Shown here: piece by piece, positions 8,289 through 17,066 of the stretch
Position numbering within the stretch: position 1 is the stretch's first letter
Layout of the letters: each line of letters starts with the position of its first letter
Origin: Chloroflexota bacterium
GTDB lineage: Bacteria; Chloroflexota; UBA6077; JACCZL01
Assembly: GCA_020850535.1 (NCBI GenBank)
Contig: JADZEM010000143.1
Span: forward strand, 54,421 to 118,420
Length of the DNA stretch: 64,000 nt
Direction of reading: 5' to 3'
The notes under the pieces: model-generated
What the model saw: the letters and a program-made list of their open reading frames with translations, nothing else
Told to the model about the DNA's origin: nothing
Database searches by the model: none
Translations under genes and position numbers: made by a program

Positions 8289-8593
8289 CCGACCAGCGGT
8301 ACAGTGTTCGTAGGGGCGGCGTCCCTGGAGGGGCGTGTTTGGAGAGGCGTGCCTGCCCCGTGAACGATGCATCCTGCACGCGGCGGCGTCATCGCCCGAT
8401 GGCGGCTGTGGCACTTCCGCCTCAAGGTGGACGAGCCGGAGCCGGGCCGCGTGATGACGGAGTCCGACCTGCTCTCGACGATGGTCACGACCTGGACGCT
8501 CACGCCGCTGTGCCCTGTTCCCTGGAACCTGCCCCCTCTCGCCTGTTCCCTGTAACCTCTCCCCTGGAACCTACCCTCTGGCCTGGAGAGCGC
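8289..8593. other. Intergenic region with tandem CCTGTTCCCTGGAACCT-like repeats
   Basis: 305 bp. The 3' part (about 8512-8580) is an imperfect tandem of CCTGTTCCCTGGAACCT and CCTGTTCCCTGTAACCT type units directly upstream of the dehydrogenase. A 62-codon frame at 8367-8555 runs through it, but it lacks a ribosome site and ends in the repeat, so it is not called. Confidence 0.35.
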
Positions 8594-9565
8594 ATGAGCC
8601 CGGTCACCATCGTCGTCCCGGACGACTTCCCGATCTCCTACGGCAGCGTCACCCACCCGGACCTCGCCCGCCTACTGCTGTACGGCACGGTGGTCACGCA
8701 CACCACCCGCTTTGCAGATCGCGACGAGTTCTTCAGCCGCATCGCCGAGGCCGACGTCGTCATCAACGTGCGGGCCTATTCGCGCTTCGACGAGGAGGCG
8801 TTGAGCCACGCGCCGAAGCTCAAAATGATCTCGGTGCAGGGCGTCGGGACGGACAACATCGATCTTGCCGCTGCAAAGGCACGCGGCATCACCGTCACCA
8901 ACACGCCCGGGGTCAACTCGGTCTCGGTGGCGGAGCTGGCCATCGGGCTGATCTTCGCGGTCGTGCGTGCCATCCCCTTGAGCGACACGCGCATGCGGGC
9001 GGGCACGTGGCAACACCCGCCGGCCTTCGAGCTGCAAGGGAAGACCATCGGGCTGCTCGGGCTGGGAGCGATTGGCGCGCACACGGCGAAGCTGGCGGCC
9101 GGCCTCGGGATGAAGCCGATCGCCTGGAGCTGGAATCTGGATCAGGCCCGCGCCGAGCGCCTGGGCGTCGAGCTGGTGGACCGCGACGAGCTGTTCCGCC
9201 GCTCGGACATCGTCTCCGTCCACCTCAAGAACACGCCCGAGGCCCGTGGGAGCGTCGGCGCGCGCGAGCTGTCGCTGATGAAGCCGACGGCGATCCTGAT
9301 CAACACGGCCCGCGCCGCGATCCTCGACCAGGATGCCGTGGTGGAGGCGCTCAAGGCAGGGCAGATCGCCGGGGCCGGCCTGGATGTCTACCTGACCGAG
9401 CCGTTGCCGCTGGCAGAGAACCCGTTCGCCGTGATGGAGAACGTCGTCCTGATGCCGCACGCAGGCGGCGTCACCGCCGAGAGCAGCGTCCGCTCGAACA
9501 AGGCCCCCGTGGACAACGCGATCGCCTACCTGGAAGGCCGGCCGGCCAACGTGGTGAATCCGTAG
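8594..9565 (+). CDS. D-2-hydroxyacid dehydrogenase family NAD-dependent oxidoreductase
   Basis: 323 aa. Reduces 2-keto acids or oxidises D-2-hydroxy acids, such as phosphoglycerate- or glyoxylate-type substrates. Rossmann motif GLLGLGAIGAHTAKLAAGLGM; substrate/cofactor motifs VGTDNIDLAAAKARGITVTN, NTARAAILDQDAVVEAL (catalytic Arg segment) and LDVYLTEPLP; the PHAGGVT segment holds the catalytic His. Start ATG 8594 follows TGGAGAG; the open frame upstream is intergenic repeat. Faces convergently toward the GlcD/GlcE-like genes, which oxidise 2-hydroxy acids, so a shared role in 2-hydroxyacid metabolism is possible (inference). Confidence 0.88.
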   Translation: MSPVTIVVPDDFPISYGSVTHPDLARLLLYGTVVTHTTRFADRDEFFSRIAEADVVINVRAYSRFDEEALSHAPKLKMISVQGVGTDNIDLAAAKARGITVTNTPGVNSVSVAELAIGLIFAVVRAIPLSDTRMRAGTWQHPPAFELQGKTIGLLGLGAIGAHTAKLAAGLGMKPIAWSWNLDQARAERLGVELVDRDELFRRSDIVSVHLKNTPEARGSVGARELSLMKPTAILINTARAAILDQDAVVEALKAGQIAGAGLDVYLTEPLPLAENPFAVMENVVLMPHAGGVTAESSVRSNKAPVDNAIAYLEGRPANVVNP

Positions 9566-9621
9566 GGGATGAGTCGTCAGCTATCAGTCGTCAGAGGGGG
9601 GAACGTAGCCGCGTCCCCTCT

Positions 9622-9815
9622 CAGGGCGATTGCATGTTGATTGGTGTCCCCGAAGCATCATGGAACGGGCGGTCGGGGGTTGAAACCCCCGTCTACAGGC
9701 ATGCAGTCGCTTCGCGACGGCCGTCGGGAACGGCAGGCACTCGTGCGACTGGAGCGTCGCGCAGCGACTGCAGGATGGTAGGCGGGGCTTTCAAGCCCCG
9801 ACGAGGCGGCACCCC
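9622..9815. mobile_element. Hairpin MITE-like element, copy 3 (right end truncated)
   Basis: Left end CAGGGCGATTGCATG, subterminal arm of the TTGATTGGTGTCCCCGAAGC type, hairpin GGGGGTTGAAACCCCC (third stem variant) on the left and GGGGCTTTCAAGCCCC on the right, GTCGCTTCGCGAC inner motif. It breaks off after GAGGCGGCAC, so the last 20 or so bases and the right terminal repeat are missing where copy 4 begins. Confidence 0.85.
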
Positions 9816-9816
9816 T

Positions 9817-10033
9817 CAGGGCGATGGCATGTTGATTGGTGTCCCCGAAGCATCATGGAACGGGCGGTCGGGGACTGAAGTCCCCGCCTACCGTCATGCC
9901 GTCGCTGCGCGACGGCCGTCGGGAACGGCAGGCACTCGTGCGACTGGAGCGTCGCGCAGCGACTGCAGGATGGTAGGCGGGGCTTTCAAGCCCCGTCGAG
10001 GCGGCACGACGACATCAACATGCAATCGTCCTG
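9817..10033. mobile_element. Hairpin MITE-like element, copy 4
   Basis: 217 bp, complete. Ends CAGGGCGATGGCATG and CATGCAATCGTCCTG. Nearly identical to copy 3 except that the left hairpin is GGGGACTGAAGTCCCC rather than GGGGGTTGAAACCCCC, a paired change that keeps the stem. Copies 3 and 4 together are flanked by GTCCCCTCT direct repeats. Confidence 0.88.
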
Positions 10034-10059
10034 GTCCCCTCTGACAACTGACGACCCGT

Positions 10060-11445
10060 CTACAGCCGGCCCACGAACCGGCCCGGGTTCAGTGTTCCCT
10101 TCGGGTCCAGGTTCTCTTTGAGCGAGCGCATCACCGGGAAGCCGCTGCCGGCATCCCCCCATGGATCGATGCCCGCCTCGCCCTGGAGCGCCGCCAGCGG
10201 GCAGGCTTCCAGCACGAGGCTGCCGCCCTCGCCGCGCGCAAAGCCGCGCAGGCGCGTCACCAACGCCGCGAGGTTCGCCAGGGCCCCTGTCGTCCAGGTG
10301 TCGGGCTGGAGGCGCAGGTACACGACGCCACTGCCGGCGTGCGCGCCCGTCTGAGGCATGAAGCCGGCCTCCTGGGCGGCCGTGTGGGCCGTCGCCAGGG
10401 CCACCGTGCCGCGGGCGGGCGGCACGGCCAGCTTCAGCAGCGCCAGATCCGCTGCTGACGGGTCCGAATAGCTCCGCAGGGCGGCCCAGACGCTGGTGAG
10501 GGTCTCGCCTTCGCGGATCGATTGCACCCCCGTGGCCTGGTCGCAGAGGGCCTGGATGTCCCGCAACTGGCGCTGGATCGCCTTCTCGAAGCCCTGCGCC
10601 GAGACCACCAGTACGACGCCGTCGCCGTCCACGGCAAGGCCGTCCGGCAGGCTCGCGGCAGCGCCCGCGTCCAGCACCTCGATGGCGGCCGGCCCGAGCG
10701 GCGAGCGCATCAGCGCGGCGATGGGCTTCGCGGCATCGGCAGCGGTCTTGAACGCGGCGACGACCATCCCCTCGTTGGCGGGCAGGGGGTGCAGCTTGAA
10801 GCTCAGTTCGACGATCACGCCGACGGTGCCGAGCGAGCCGACGTACAGCTTGTTCAGGTCGTAGCCGGCCACGTTCTTGACGACGCGCCCGCCGGCCTTG
10901 CTGACGATGCCGTCGGCGTTGACGACCCGCGTGCCGATGACGATGTCGCGGGCCGTGCCGTACATCAGCCGCAGCGGGCCGCTGGCGTTCGCGGCGATCA
11001 GGCCGCCGATGGTGGCCGTCTCGGCGGCGGGGGGATCGAGCGCCAGCATCTGGCCCTCAGCCCGCAGCCGCTCCTGGATGGCACCGAGGGTCATGCCAGC
11101 CTGGACGGTCACGGTCAGGTCGGCCGGCTCGTATTCGACGATCTCGTTGAGGCCCGTCGTCTGCAACACGAGATCGGCGGCGCGCGGCGGGAACCCCAGG
11201 CTCATGCGGGTGCCGGCGCCCCGGGGGATCACGGCACGGCCGGCGGCGCTGGCCGCCTTGACCGTCGCTGCGACCTCGTCCACGGAGGCCGGGGCGCACA
11301 CATAGGCAGGGCGGACGCCTGCCACGGTGAACGCGTCGTCGTCCGCGCCGACGGCACGCCACTCCAGGTCGGCTGCGCTGAGCGCCGCTTCGATCTCGCC
11401 AGTCGTCGTGGACGGACCGGCAGATCCGCTCTCTGTCTCACTCAC
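10060..11445 (-). CDS. glcE: FAD-binding oxidoreductase, glycolate oxidase GlcE-like
   Basis: 461 aa, PCMH-type FAD-binding protein. Motifs: PRGAGTRMSLG and GGLIAANASGP (FAD pyrophosphate loop), VKNVAGYDLNKLYVGSLGTV, and a C-terminal RSLKENLDPKGTLNPGRF. GlcE is the second FAD subunit of glycolate oxidase, which with GlcD and the iron-sulfur GlcF oxidises glycolate or D-lactate to the keto acid. The 20 or so N-terminal residues are poorly conserved; ATG 11445 is the first start. Lies 119 bp downstream of the GlcD-like gene, separated by a GTCGTCAG-type repeat. No GlcF gene is present in this window. Confidence 0.84.
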   Translation of the reverse strand: MSETESGSAGPSTTTGEIEAALSAADLEWRAVGADDDAFTVAGVRPAYVCAPASVDEVAATVKAASAAGRAVIPRGAGTRMSLGFPPRAADLVLQTTGLNEIVEYEPADLTVTVQAGMTLGAIQERLRAEGQMLALDPPAAETATIGGLIAANASGPLRLMYGTARDIVIGTRVVNADGIVSKAGGRVVKNVAGYDLNKLYVGSLGTVGVIVELSFKLHPLPANEGMVVAAFKTAADAAKPIAALMRSPLGPAAIEVLDAGAAASLPDGLAVDGDGVVLVVSAQGFEKAIQRQLRDIQALCDQATGVQSIREGETLTSVWAALRSYSDPSAADLALLKLAVPPARGTVALATAHTAAQEAGFMPQTGAHAGSGVVYLRLQPDTWTTGALANLAALVTRLRGFARGEGGSLVLEACPLAALQGEAGIDPWGDAGSGFPVMRSLKENLDPKGTLNPGRFVGRL

Positions 11446-11451
11446 AACGTC

Positions 11452-11564
11452 GTCCTCAGCAATCAGTCGTCAGATATCAGGCGTCAAGTCTCAGTCGTCA
11501 GGTCTCATCGTACAACGCCCAGCAACGCTTCTTCGCTCCTGAGAGCTGATGACTGACAACTCGT
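11452..11564. repeat. GTCGTCAG-type repeat between GlcD- and GlcE-like genes
   Basis: Contains several CAGTCGTCAG / CAGGCGTCAAG units on one side (about 11460-11500) and CTGATGACTGACAACTCGTC on the other (about 11543-11563), i.e. inverted arms like those at 9570-10054 and 34343-34460. It separates two genes expected to be co-transcribed. No coding sequence seen. Confidence 0.55.
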
Positions 11565-13031
11565 CTACCAGCCGACAGCGCTGCCCTTCCGCGCGAACAT
11601 CTCCAGGCAGCGGCCGGGCGTCGGGAAGAGCTTGTCCGGGTTGCAGTAGCCGGCCGGGTCGAGCGCGCGCTTGACGCGTTGCATGATCTCGACGTCGTCC
11701 TCGGAGAAGATCAGCGGCATCAGATCCTTCTTCTCCATGCCGATGCCGTGCTCACCCGAGAGCGAGCCGCCGGACTCGGCGCACAGCCGCATGATGTCCG
11801 CGCCGGCCTCGATGGTCCGCTCCGTCTCGCCGGGCACGTCCTCGTCGAACAGGATCAGCGGATGCAGGTTGCCATCTCCCGCATGGAAGACGTTGGCGAT
11901 CCGCTGGCCGCTGCGCTTCGAGATCTCGCCGATCTCGGCCAGCACCTCGGGCAGCTTGCTGCGCGGGACCACGCCGTCCACCGTGTAGTAGTCCGGCGTG
12001 ATCGCGCCGATGGCCCCGAACGCGCCCTTGCGGGCGGCCCAGACGCGGGCGCGCTCGGCCTCGTCCTTGGCGATGCGGATGTCCAGGGCGTCGTAACCGC
12101 GACAGACGGCGTCGATCTCCTCGGCCATCGACTCGATCTCTTCGGCCAGCCCCTCGACCTCCACGATCAGCACGGCCTCGGCGTCGAGCGGGAACCCGAC
12201 CTTCGCCTTCGACTCGACGGCCTGAATGCAGAGGTTGTCCATCATCTCCAGCGCGGCCGGGATGATCCGCCGCGAGATGATGCCGCCGACGGCGGTGCTG
12301 GCGGCGGCGATGGTCGGGAAGACGACCAGCAGCGTCTTGACCGACTCGGCCATCGGGACCAGCCGGCAGATGACCTTCGTCGCCATCCCGAGCGTGCCCT
12401 CGGAGCCGACGTAGAGGCCGGTCAGGTCGTAGCCCGGGTACTCGAGCGCCGAGCCGCCCGTCTCGACGATCTCGCCGTCCGGCAGCACGAACTCCAGCCC
12501 GAGGGTGTGGTTCGTGGTGACGCCGTAGCGGAGGGTGTGCGGGCCGCCCGAGTTCTCCCCGACGTTGCCGCCGATGGTGCAGGCCTTCTGGCTGGACGGG
12601 TCCGGCACGTAGAGCAGCTTCTCGTGGGCGACGGCCTGCGAGAGCCGCAGATTCACCAGGCCCGGCTCGACCGTCGCACGGAGGTTCGCCAGGTCGATGT
12701 CGAGGATGCGGTTCATGCGGGCGAAGCTGATCAGCACACCGCCCTGGCTCGGGATCGCCCCGCCCGACAGGCCGGTGCCGGCCCCACGCGCGGTGTACGG
12801 GACGCCGCGCGCGTTGCAAGCCTTGATGATGGCGGAGACATCGCGGGCGCTCCGAGGGAAGACGACGGCCTGAGCACGCGATTTGTCAATCGAGCCGTCG
12901 TACTCGTAGAGCATCAGGTCGTAGGGCCGCCAGAGGACGGCGTCCGCGCCCAACGCACGCTCAAGCTCTTCGACCAGTGCGCTCTTGACGACCTCGCCCG
13001 CGATCCCGCGCTCAACCGTTCCGTGCGCCAT
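11565..13031 (-). CDS. glcD: FAD-linked oxidase, glycolate oxidase subunit GlcD
   Basis: 488 aa. FAD-binding PCMH domain with TARGAGTGLSGGAIP, GGNVGENSGGPHTLRYGVT and YDLTGLYVGSEGTLGMA; C-terminal FAD-oxidase domain with HAGDGNLHPLILFD and GGSLSGEHGIGMEKKDLM, the conserved metal/substrate site of GlcD and D-lactate dehydrogenases. The open frame extends 29 codons further upstream, but that part is a CAGACAG-rich repeat; ATG 13031 (MAHGTVERGI) starts the conserved protein. Catalytic subunit expected to oxidise glycolate, D-lactate or a similar 2-hydroxy acid. GlcE-like gene follows; GlcF absent here. Confidence 0.88.
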   Translation of the reverse strand: MAHGTVERGIAGEVVKSALVEELERALGADAVLWRPYDLMLYEYDGSIDKSRAQAVVFPRSARDVSAIIKACNARGVPYTARGAGTGLSGGAIPSQGGVLISFARMNRILDIDLANLRATVEPGLVNLRLSQAVAHEKLLYVPDPSSQKACTIGGNVGENSGGPHTLRYGVTTNHTLGLEFVLPDGEIVETGGSALEYPGYDLTGLYVGSEGTLGMATKVICRLVPMAESVKTLLVVFPTIAAASTAVGGIISRRIIPAALEMMDNLCIQAVESKAKVGFPLDAEAVLIVEVEGLAEEIESMAEEIDAVCRGYDALDIRIAKDEAERARVWAARKGAFGAIGAITPDYYTVDGVVPRSKLPEVLAEIGEISKRSGQRIANVFHAGDGNLHPLILFDEDVPGETERTIEAGADIMRLCAESGGSLSGEHGIGMEKKDLMPLIFSEDDVEIMQRVKRALDPAGYCNPDKLFPTPGRCLEMFARKGSAVGW

Positions 13032-13336
13032 GCTGCTCTGCCCCTGGCCTGTCTGCCTCTGGACTGTCTGCCGCTGATGTTGCCACGCGAAAGGGCGGCC
13101 TGACAGGGAGTGTACCACCCGGTTCCGCGTGCTCGCGCGCCCTGCCTGACCAATCCCCTTTCTGGCGGCGGCCCCGTTCCTGCGGGTATACCGTCTTCAG
13201 ACAACTGCAGAGATATATCGGCGGCTCGCCCCCTGGCCGGGTTTTTCAGGCTCCAGCGTTGGTCCTGCTTCTCCCTTTTCACGTCGCGCTGACCGATCGA
13301 GGTCTCCCTGTCAGACCGTAAGGAGTCAGCGCGTTT

Positions 13337-15298
13337 ATGCAGCCGACCACGTTTACTTTTGCCCCGCGATTGCGGAAGTCCGCCCCCACCGCGCCCTCGG
13401 GCGCCGCTCCCGAGCGCCCGAACCCCGACGAGCGCCGCCAGAACCGGCGGCAGCAGGACGGCCAGGCGGACCGCCGCACGGCCCCGGCCACCCAGAGCGG
13501 CGAGCGCCGTCGTCCGAACCCTGATGGCTCCCGGGCTGAGGGCGGCCGATCCGAGGCTCGGCGCGACGATGCCCGCGCGTTCGACGGGCGGCGTGATACG
13601 CGCCGCGCGGATGGTCAGTACCAGGATCGTTCAGAGCGCCCGGAGCGTCGGGCGGCCCCGCAGGACCGCTTCGGCGCCGCCCGCGAGGCTGCCAGCCGTG
13701 TCGGAACCGGGCAGGAGCGTCCGCGTGACACGGACCGCCCCGGTGTTGACCGTGGCGCACGTTCTGAGCGTTCGGACCGTGCGCCGGTGCGTGGGGCAGG
13801 CGCAGCACCGGCTGACCGAGGGCTCGCGCAGGCGGGCGGCCGGCGAACCGAGCCGGCGCGCGGCCAGCATACCGCGCCCGTGGCGGCCCGCCGGCCGGAG
13901 CCGGGCCGCGCGCCGCGTCAGGAAGGGCCGCGCGGCGTTCGGCCGATGCCGAGCCGTCCGGCTGTCGCACCGGCGTCGGCCGACACGCCGCCGCTGGAGT
14001 CGTTCTTCGCGGACGCGGCGGCGCTGAACCTGAATCCCGCCGAGTCGTTCTCCGAGCTGTCGATCCGCCGCGAGACGCGTGCGGCCGTGGAGGGCATGGG
14101 CATCACCGTCCCGACGCCGATCCAGGCGAACGCGATCCCGGTCATGCTGGACGGCCGCGACATCGTGGGGCAGGCCAAGACCGGCTCTGGCAAGACGCTG
14201 GCCTTTGCGCTGCCGACCGTCGAGCGGTGCGATCCGGCCGTGCGGGCGGTCCAGGCGTTGATCCTGGTCCCCACCCGGGAGCTGGCGATCCAGGTCGGGC
14301 AGGTCATCGAGAAGCTGACGGCTGCCCGCCGCCTCAAGCTGACGCTTCTCTATGGTGGCCGCTCGCTGATCCCCGAGGCGCGGGCGCTCTCCGGCGGTGC
14401 ACAGATCGTGGTGGGGACGCCCGGCCGCACGCTGGATCATCTCCGACAGCGCAACTTCTCGCTGGACGGGCTTCGCATCTTCGTGCTGGACGAGGGCGAC
14501 GAGATGCTGGACCGTGGGTTCGCTCCCGATGTCGAGCGCATCCTTGCGTTCACCCCGCCGACGCGCCAGACGGCGATGTTCTCGGCGACCGTGCCGCCCT
14601 GGGTGATGCAGACGGCGATGCGCCATCTGCGGACCCCGGTCCTGGTGAAGGTGGACGTGGACGAGGCCCCGCCGGAGATCGAGCACATCGTGTACGACGT
14701 GGACCCAACGACGCGCTCGGCGGCGCTCAGGACGCTGCTCGACCGTCGTGGCGACGGCCCGATCATCGTGTTCGGGCGGACGAAGCACGGCGTCAAGAAG
14801 CTGGCCCGTCAGCTCGAATCCGAGGGCTTCCCGGTCGTGGCGCTGCACGGCAACCTGAGCCAGAACGCCCGCGAGCGCGCGATGGTCGAGCTGCGGGCCG
14901 GCAACCTGCCGATCCTGGTGGCGACCAACGTGGCGGCGCGCGGCATCGACATCGCGGACGTGGGGCAGGTCATCAACTACGAGGTGCCGGAGTCTGCCGA
15001 GCTGTTTACCCACCGCGTCGGACGGACCGGCCGGATGGGGCGCTCCGGCGAGGCGATCACGTTCGTGACGCCCGACGAGGCGGCCAAGTGGCGGCAGATC
15101 GAGCGGGCGCTCGGGAAGACGCTGCCGCGCCAGCCGTGGATGGTAGACGGCCAGCCCGTGCCGGTGGCGGCTGCCATGCCCGCGCCGCAGCCGGTGGCCG
15201 TCGCGAGCGCAGCCCCGCGCGCGGAGACCCGCCGGGCGGACGCGCCCCGGCCTGACGGCGAGCGCCGCCGGCCGCGCTGGCGGCGCGGCCCCCGGTAG
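13337..15298 (+). CDS. DEAD-box RNA helicase with long Arg-rich disordered N-terminus
   Basis: 653 aa. Residues 1 to about 215 are low-complexity, rich in Arg, Asp, Gly and Ala. The core follows: Q motif (VPTPIQANAIP), motif I AKTGSGKT, Ia PTREL, Ib TPGR, motif II DEGD in place of DEAD, motif III SAT, motif V VATNVAARGIDI, motif VI HRVGRTGRMG. A short Arg-rich tail follows. ATP-dependent RNA remodelling (ribosome assembly or mRNA decay) is the family role. Disordered Arg-rich tails are usual in bacterial DEAD proteins but normally C-terminal; here the long one is N-terminal. AAGGAG sits upstream of ATG 13337. The leader from 13032 shows no clear structure. Confidence 0.93.
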   Translation: MQPTTFTFAPRLRKSAPTAPSGAAPERPNPDERRQNRRQQDGQADRRTAPATQSGERRRPNPDGSRAEGGRSEARRDDARAFDGRRDTRRADGQYQDRSERPERRAAPQDRFGAAREAASRVGTGQERPRDTDRPGVDRGARSERSDRAPVRGAGAAPADRGLAQAGGRRTEPARGQHTAPVAARRPEPGRAPRQEGPRGVRPMPSRPAVAPASADTPPLESFFADAAALNLNPAESFSELSIRRETRAAVEGMGITVPTPIQANAIPVMLDGRDIVGQAKTGSGKTLAFALPTVERCDPAVRAVQALILVPTRELAIQVGQVIEKLTAARRLKLTLLYGGRSLIPEARALSGGAQIVVGTPGRTLDHLRQRNFSLDGLRIFVLDEGDEMLDRGFAPDVERILAFTPPTRQTAMFSATVPPWVMQTAMRHLRTPVLVKVDVDEAPPEIEHIVYDVDPTTRSAALRTLLDRRGDGPIIVFGRTKHGVKKLARQLESEGFPVVALHGNLSQNARERAMVELRAGNLPILVATNVAARGIDIADVGQVINYEVPESAELFTHRVGRTGRMGRSGEAITFVTPDEAAKWRQIERALGKTLPRQPWMVDGQPVPVAAAMPAPQPVAVASAAPRAETRRADAPRPDGERRRPRWRRGPR

Positions 15299-15328
15299 GC
15301 TCCGACCGTAGCGTGGGGGCTTGTCCCC

Positions 15329-15422
15329 CAGGTTCGTAGAGGGTCAGCTTCGTCGGGGGTTGCAACCCCCGACTGCGCATCTTACGACGATTTGGGAACG
15401 CCAACGACGTGCAATTGCCCTG
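15329..15422. mobile_element. Partial hairpin MITE-like element, copy 5
   Basis: Degenerate. The right end GTGCAATTGCCCTG, the arm GGGAACGCCAACGAC and a single hairpin GGGGGTTGCAACCCCC are recognisable. The left terminal repeat is eroded (CAGGTTCGTAG). No clear target duplication. Its length and single hairpin resemble the 108-bp class. Lies between the convergent helicase and sensor kinase genes. Confidence 0.6.
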
Positions 15423-15446
15423 AAGTCCCGGACAAGGCTGACCCAC

Positions 15447-17066
15447 TCACGCAGATGCCGACGCCGGAGCCGACGGCAGGCGCACCTGGACCGTCGTGCC
15501 CTGACCGATGGCGCTCTCGGCGTCGATCTGCCCGTGGTGCGCGTGCACAATCGCCTGGACGATGGCGAGCCCCAGTCCGGTGCCGCCGGCCTGCCGCGAG
15601 CGTGCTCGATCCACCCGGTAGAAGCGGTCGAAGATGCGCGGCAGCTCGTCTGGCTCGATGCCGCGCCCGCTGTCCGACACGCTCGCCAGCACGTCTGAGC
15701 CGTTCTGGCGCAGCGTCACCTCGACGTGCCCGCCCGGCGGGGTGTACTTGACGGCGTTGTCCAGCAGGTTGATGAAGACCCGTTCGAGCTGATCGCGGTC
15801 CCCGAGGACGGTGGCGGCGGCATCCAGCCGAGTGGCGATCTCGTGATCCGGGGCCAGGATGCGGGCGCGGCGAACGACGTCCCGCAGGACCGGCTCCAGC
15901 GGCGTCGGGATCAGCTTGACCGCGCCACTATCCTCGTCCAGCCGCGAGAGCGTCAGCAGGTCGTTGACGAACCGCCCGAGCCGGTCCAGCTCCGATTCGA
16001 CGCTCGACAGCAGCCGCTCGGCCTGGGCCATGTCCTCCCGCGCCAGGGCCATCTGCACGATCTCCAGCGTGCCGGCCAGGCCGTTGAGGGGTGTCCGCAG
16101 CTCGTGGGCAGCATCCGAGACGAGCCGCCGCTGCGCCGCGAAGGCCGCTTCCAGCCGGCTCACCATCTGGTCGAACGCCGAGGCCAGCTCGCCAACCTCG
16201 TCCTGGCGGGTGAGCCGCACGCGCGCCCCGAGGTCGCCGGCGGCGACGGTCCGCGTTACCTGCACCACCTGCTCCAACGGCCCGAGCGCCCGCCGCGCCA
16301 CCCAGACGGAGATCCCGCCGACCACCAGCACGGTCAGCACGGTCCCGACGCCCAGCACGAGGGTCAATTGCATCCGGAGAGCGTCGGTGTACTCCAGGGA
16401 GGTCGCCACCTCCAGCGCGCCAAGGATTGAGCCGTCCGTCTGCTGGAGCGGTATCAGCAGCACCAGGGTGCGCCGCGAGCCCTGCCGCAGCACGCGCTGC
16501 TCCTCCTGGCCGGCCAGGACGCCGTCCAGGACGTCGCGCGGCGCGTTTGGCCAGCGTTCGACGCCGACGCCCGGGTTGCTGACCGCCACGACCCGCCGAC
16601 GGGTGTCGTAGACCACGATACCGGTGTCACGGCCGGCCAGCTCGCGGACGAAGTTCTCGGCCAGGATGTGCAACTGCGGGTCAATCGGCGGGTCGGGCGG
16701 ATCGAGGGGGCCACGCTTGCCCGGCGCGTCCGGCTTGGCGGGAAGGTCGGGCTTGCCGGCCGGCTCGGTGCGGATGCTGAAGGACGGCCGTCCGCCCCGT
16801 CGAACGGTCGGGCGGACGCCCAGCTCGCGTTCGAGGATCGGGGTTGCCTGGTTGCGGAGGTAGTCGGCCAGTTGCCGCTGTAAGCCACCGTCGAGCAGGC
16901 CGATCAGCAGCGCGCTCAGCGCCAGCAGGGTGCCGCCGGCGATGGCGGCGTTGAGGATCGGGAGCCACCAGCGGATCGGCCAGCGGCGCGGGGTTGTCAG
17001 CCGAAGCGCCCGCCGCAGCAACGCGCCACCACGGGGCAGCCCGGCGGCAAGTGACCGCCCGTTCAC
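15447..17066 (-). CDS. Sensor histidine kinase
   Basis: 539 aa membrane sensor. TM1 about 35-58, an extracytoplasmic domain with a Pro-rich insert (about 100-130), TM2 about 234-256, HAMP, then HisKA with phospho-accepting His 321 in SDAAHELRTPLNG and HATPase with NLLDNAVKYTPPGG (N box), DSGRGI (G1) and GGTGLGLAIV (G2). Autophosphorylates and passes phosphate to the regulator encoded just upstream; the genes overlap by 4 bp (ATGA), so they are translationally coupled. The sensed signal is not evident. Confidence 0.94.
   Translation of the reverse strand: MNGRSLAAGLPRGGALLRRALRLTTPRRWPIRWWLPILNAAIAGGTLLALSALLIGLLDGGLQRQLADYLRNQATPILERELGVRPTVRRGGRPSFSIRTEPAGKPDLPAKPDAPGKRGPLDPPDPPIDPQLHILAENFVRELAGRDTGIVVYDTRRRVVAVSNPGVGVERWPNAPRDVLDGVLAGQEEQRVLRQGSRRTLVLLIPLQQTDGSILGALEVATSLEYTDALRMQLTLVLGVGTVLTVLVVGGISVWVARRALGPLEQVVQVTRTVAAGDLGARVRLTRQDEVGELASAFDQMVSRLEAAFAAQRRLVSDAAHELRTPLNGLAGTLEIVQMALAREDMAQAERLLSSVESELDRLGRFVNDLLTLSRLDEDSGAVKLIPTPLEPVLRDVVRRARILAPDHEIATRLDAAATVLGDRDQLERVFINLLDNAVKYTPPGGHVEVTLRQNGSDVLASVSDSGRGIEPDELPRIFDRFYRVDRARSRQAGGTGLGLAIVQAIVHAHHGQIDAESAIGQGTTVQVRLPSAPASASA

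Larger units (their letters stand above)
9570..10054. repeat. GTCGTCAG inverted-repeat element, split by insertion
   Basis: Left arm GTCGTCAGCTATCAGTCGTC followed by AGAGGGG (about 9576-9600). Right arm CCCCTCTGACAACTGACGAC (10036-10055). Without the intervening elements they would form one hairpin between the convergent dehydrogenase and GlcE-like genes, a plausible bidirectional terminator. The two hairpin MITEs (copies 3-4) sit inside it, bounded by GTCCCCTCT (9613-9621 and 10034-10042). Related GTCGTCAG/CTGACAACT sequences recur at 11452-11565 and 34343-34460. Confidence 0.65.

Noticed and set aside
8367..8555. 62-codon plus-strand frame
   Set aside because: No ribosome site, and its end lies in the CCTGTTCCCTGG tandem repeat; only the middle part looks protein-like.
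9622..10033. Open frames reading VPEASWNGRSG and SRSDCRMVGGAFKPRR in the repeats
   Set aside because: They recur in every element copy only because the DNA is repeated; no ribosome site, and stems covary as nucleic acid rather than as codons.
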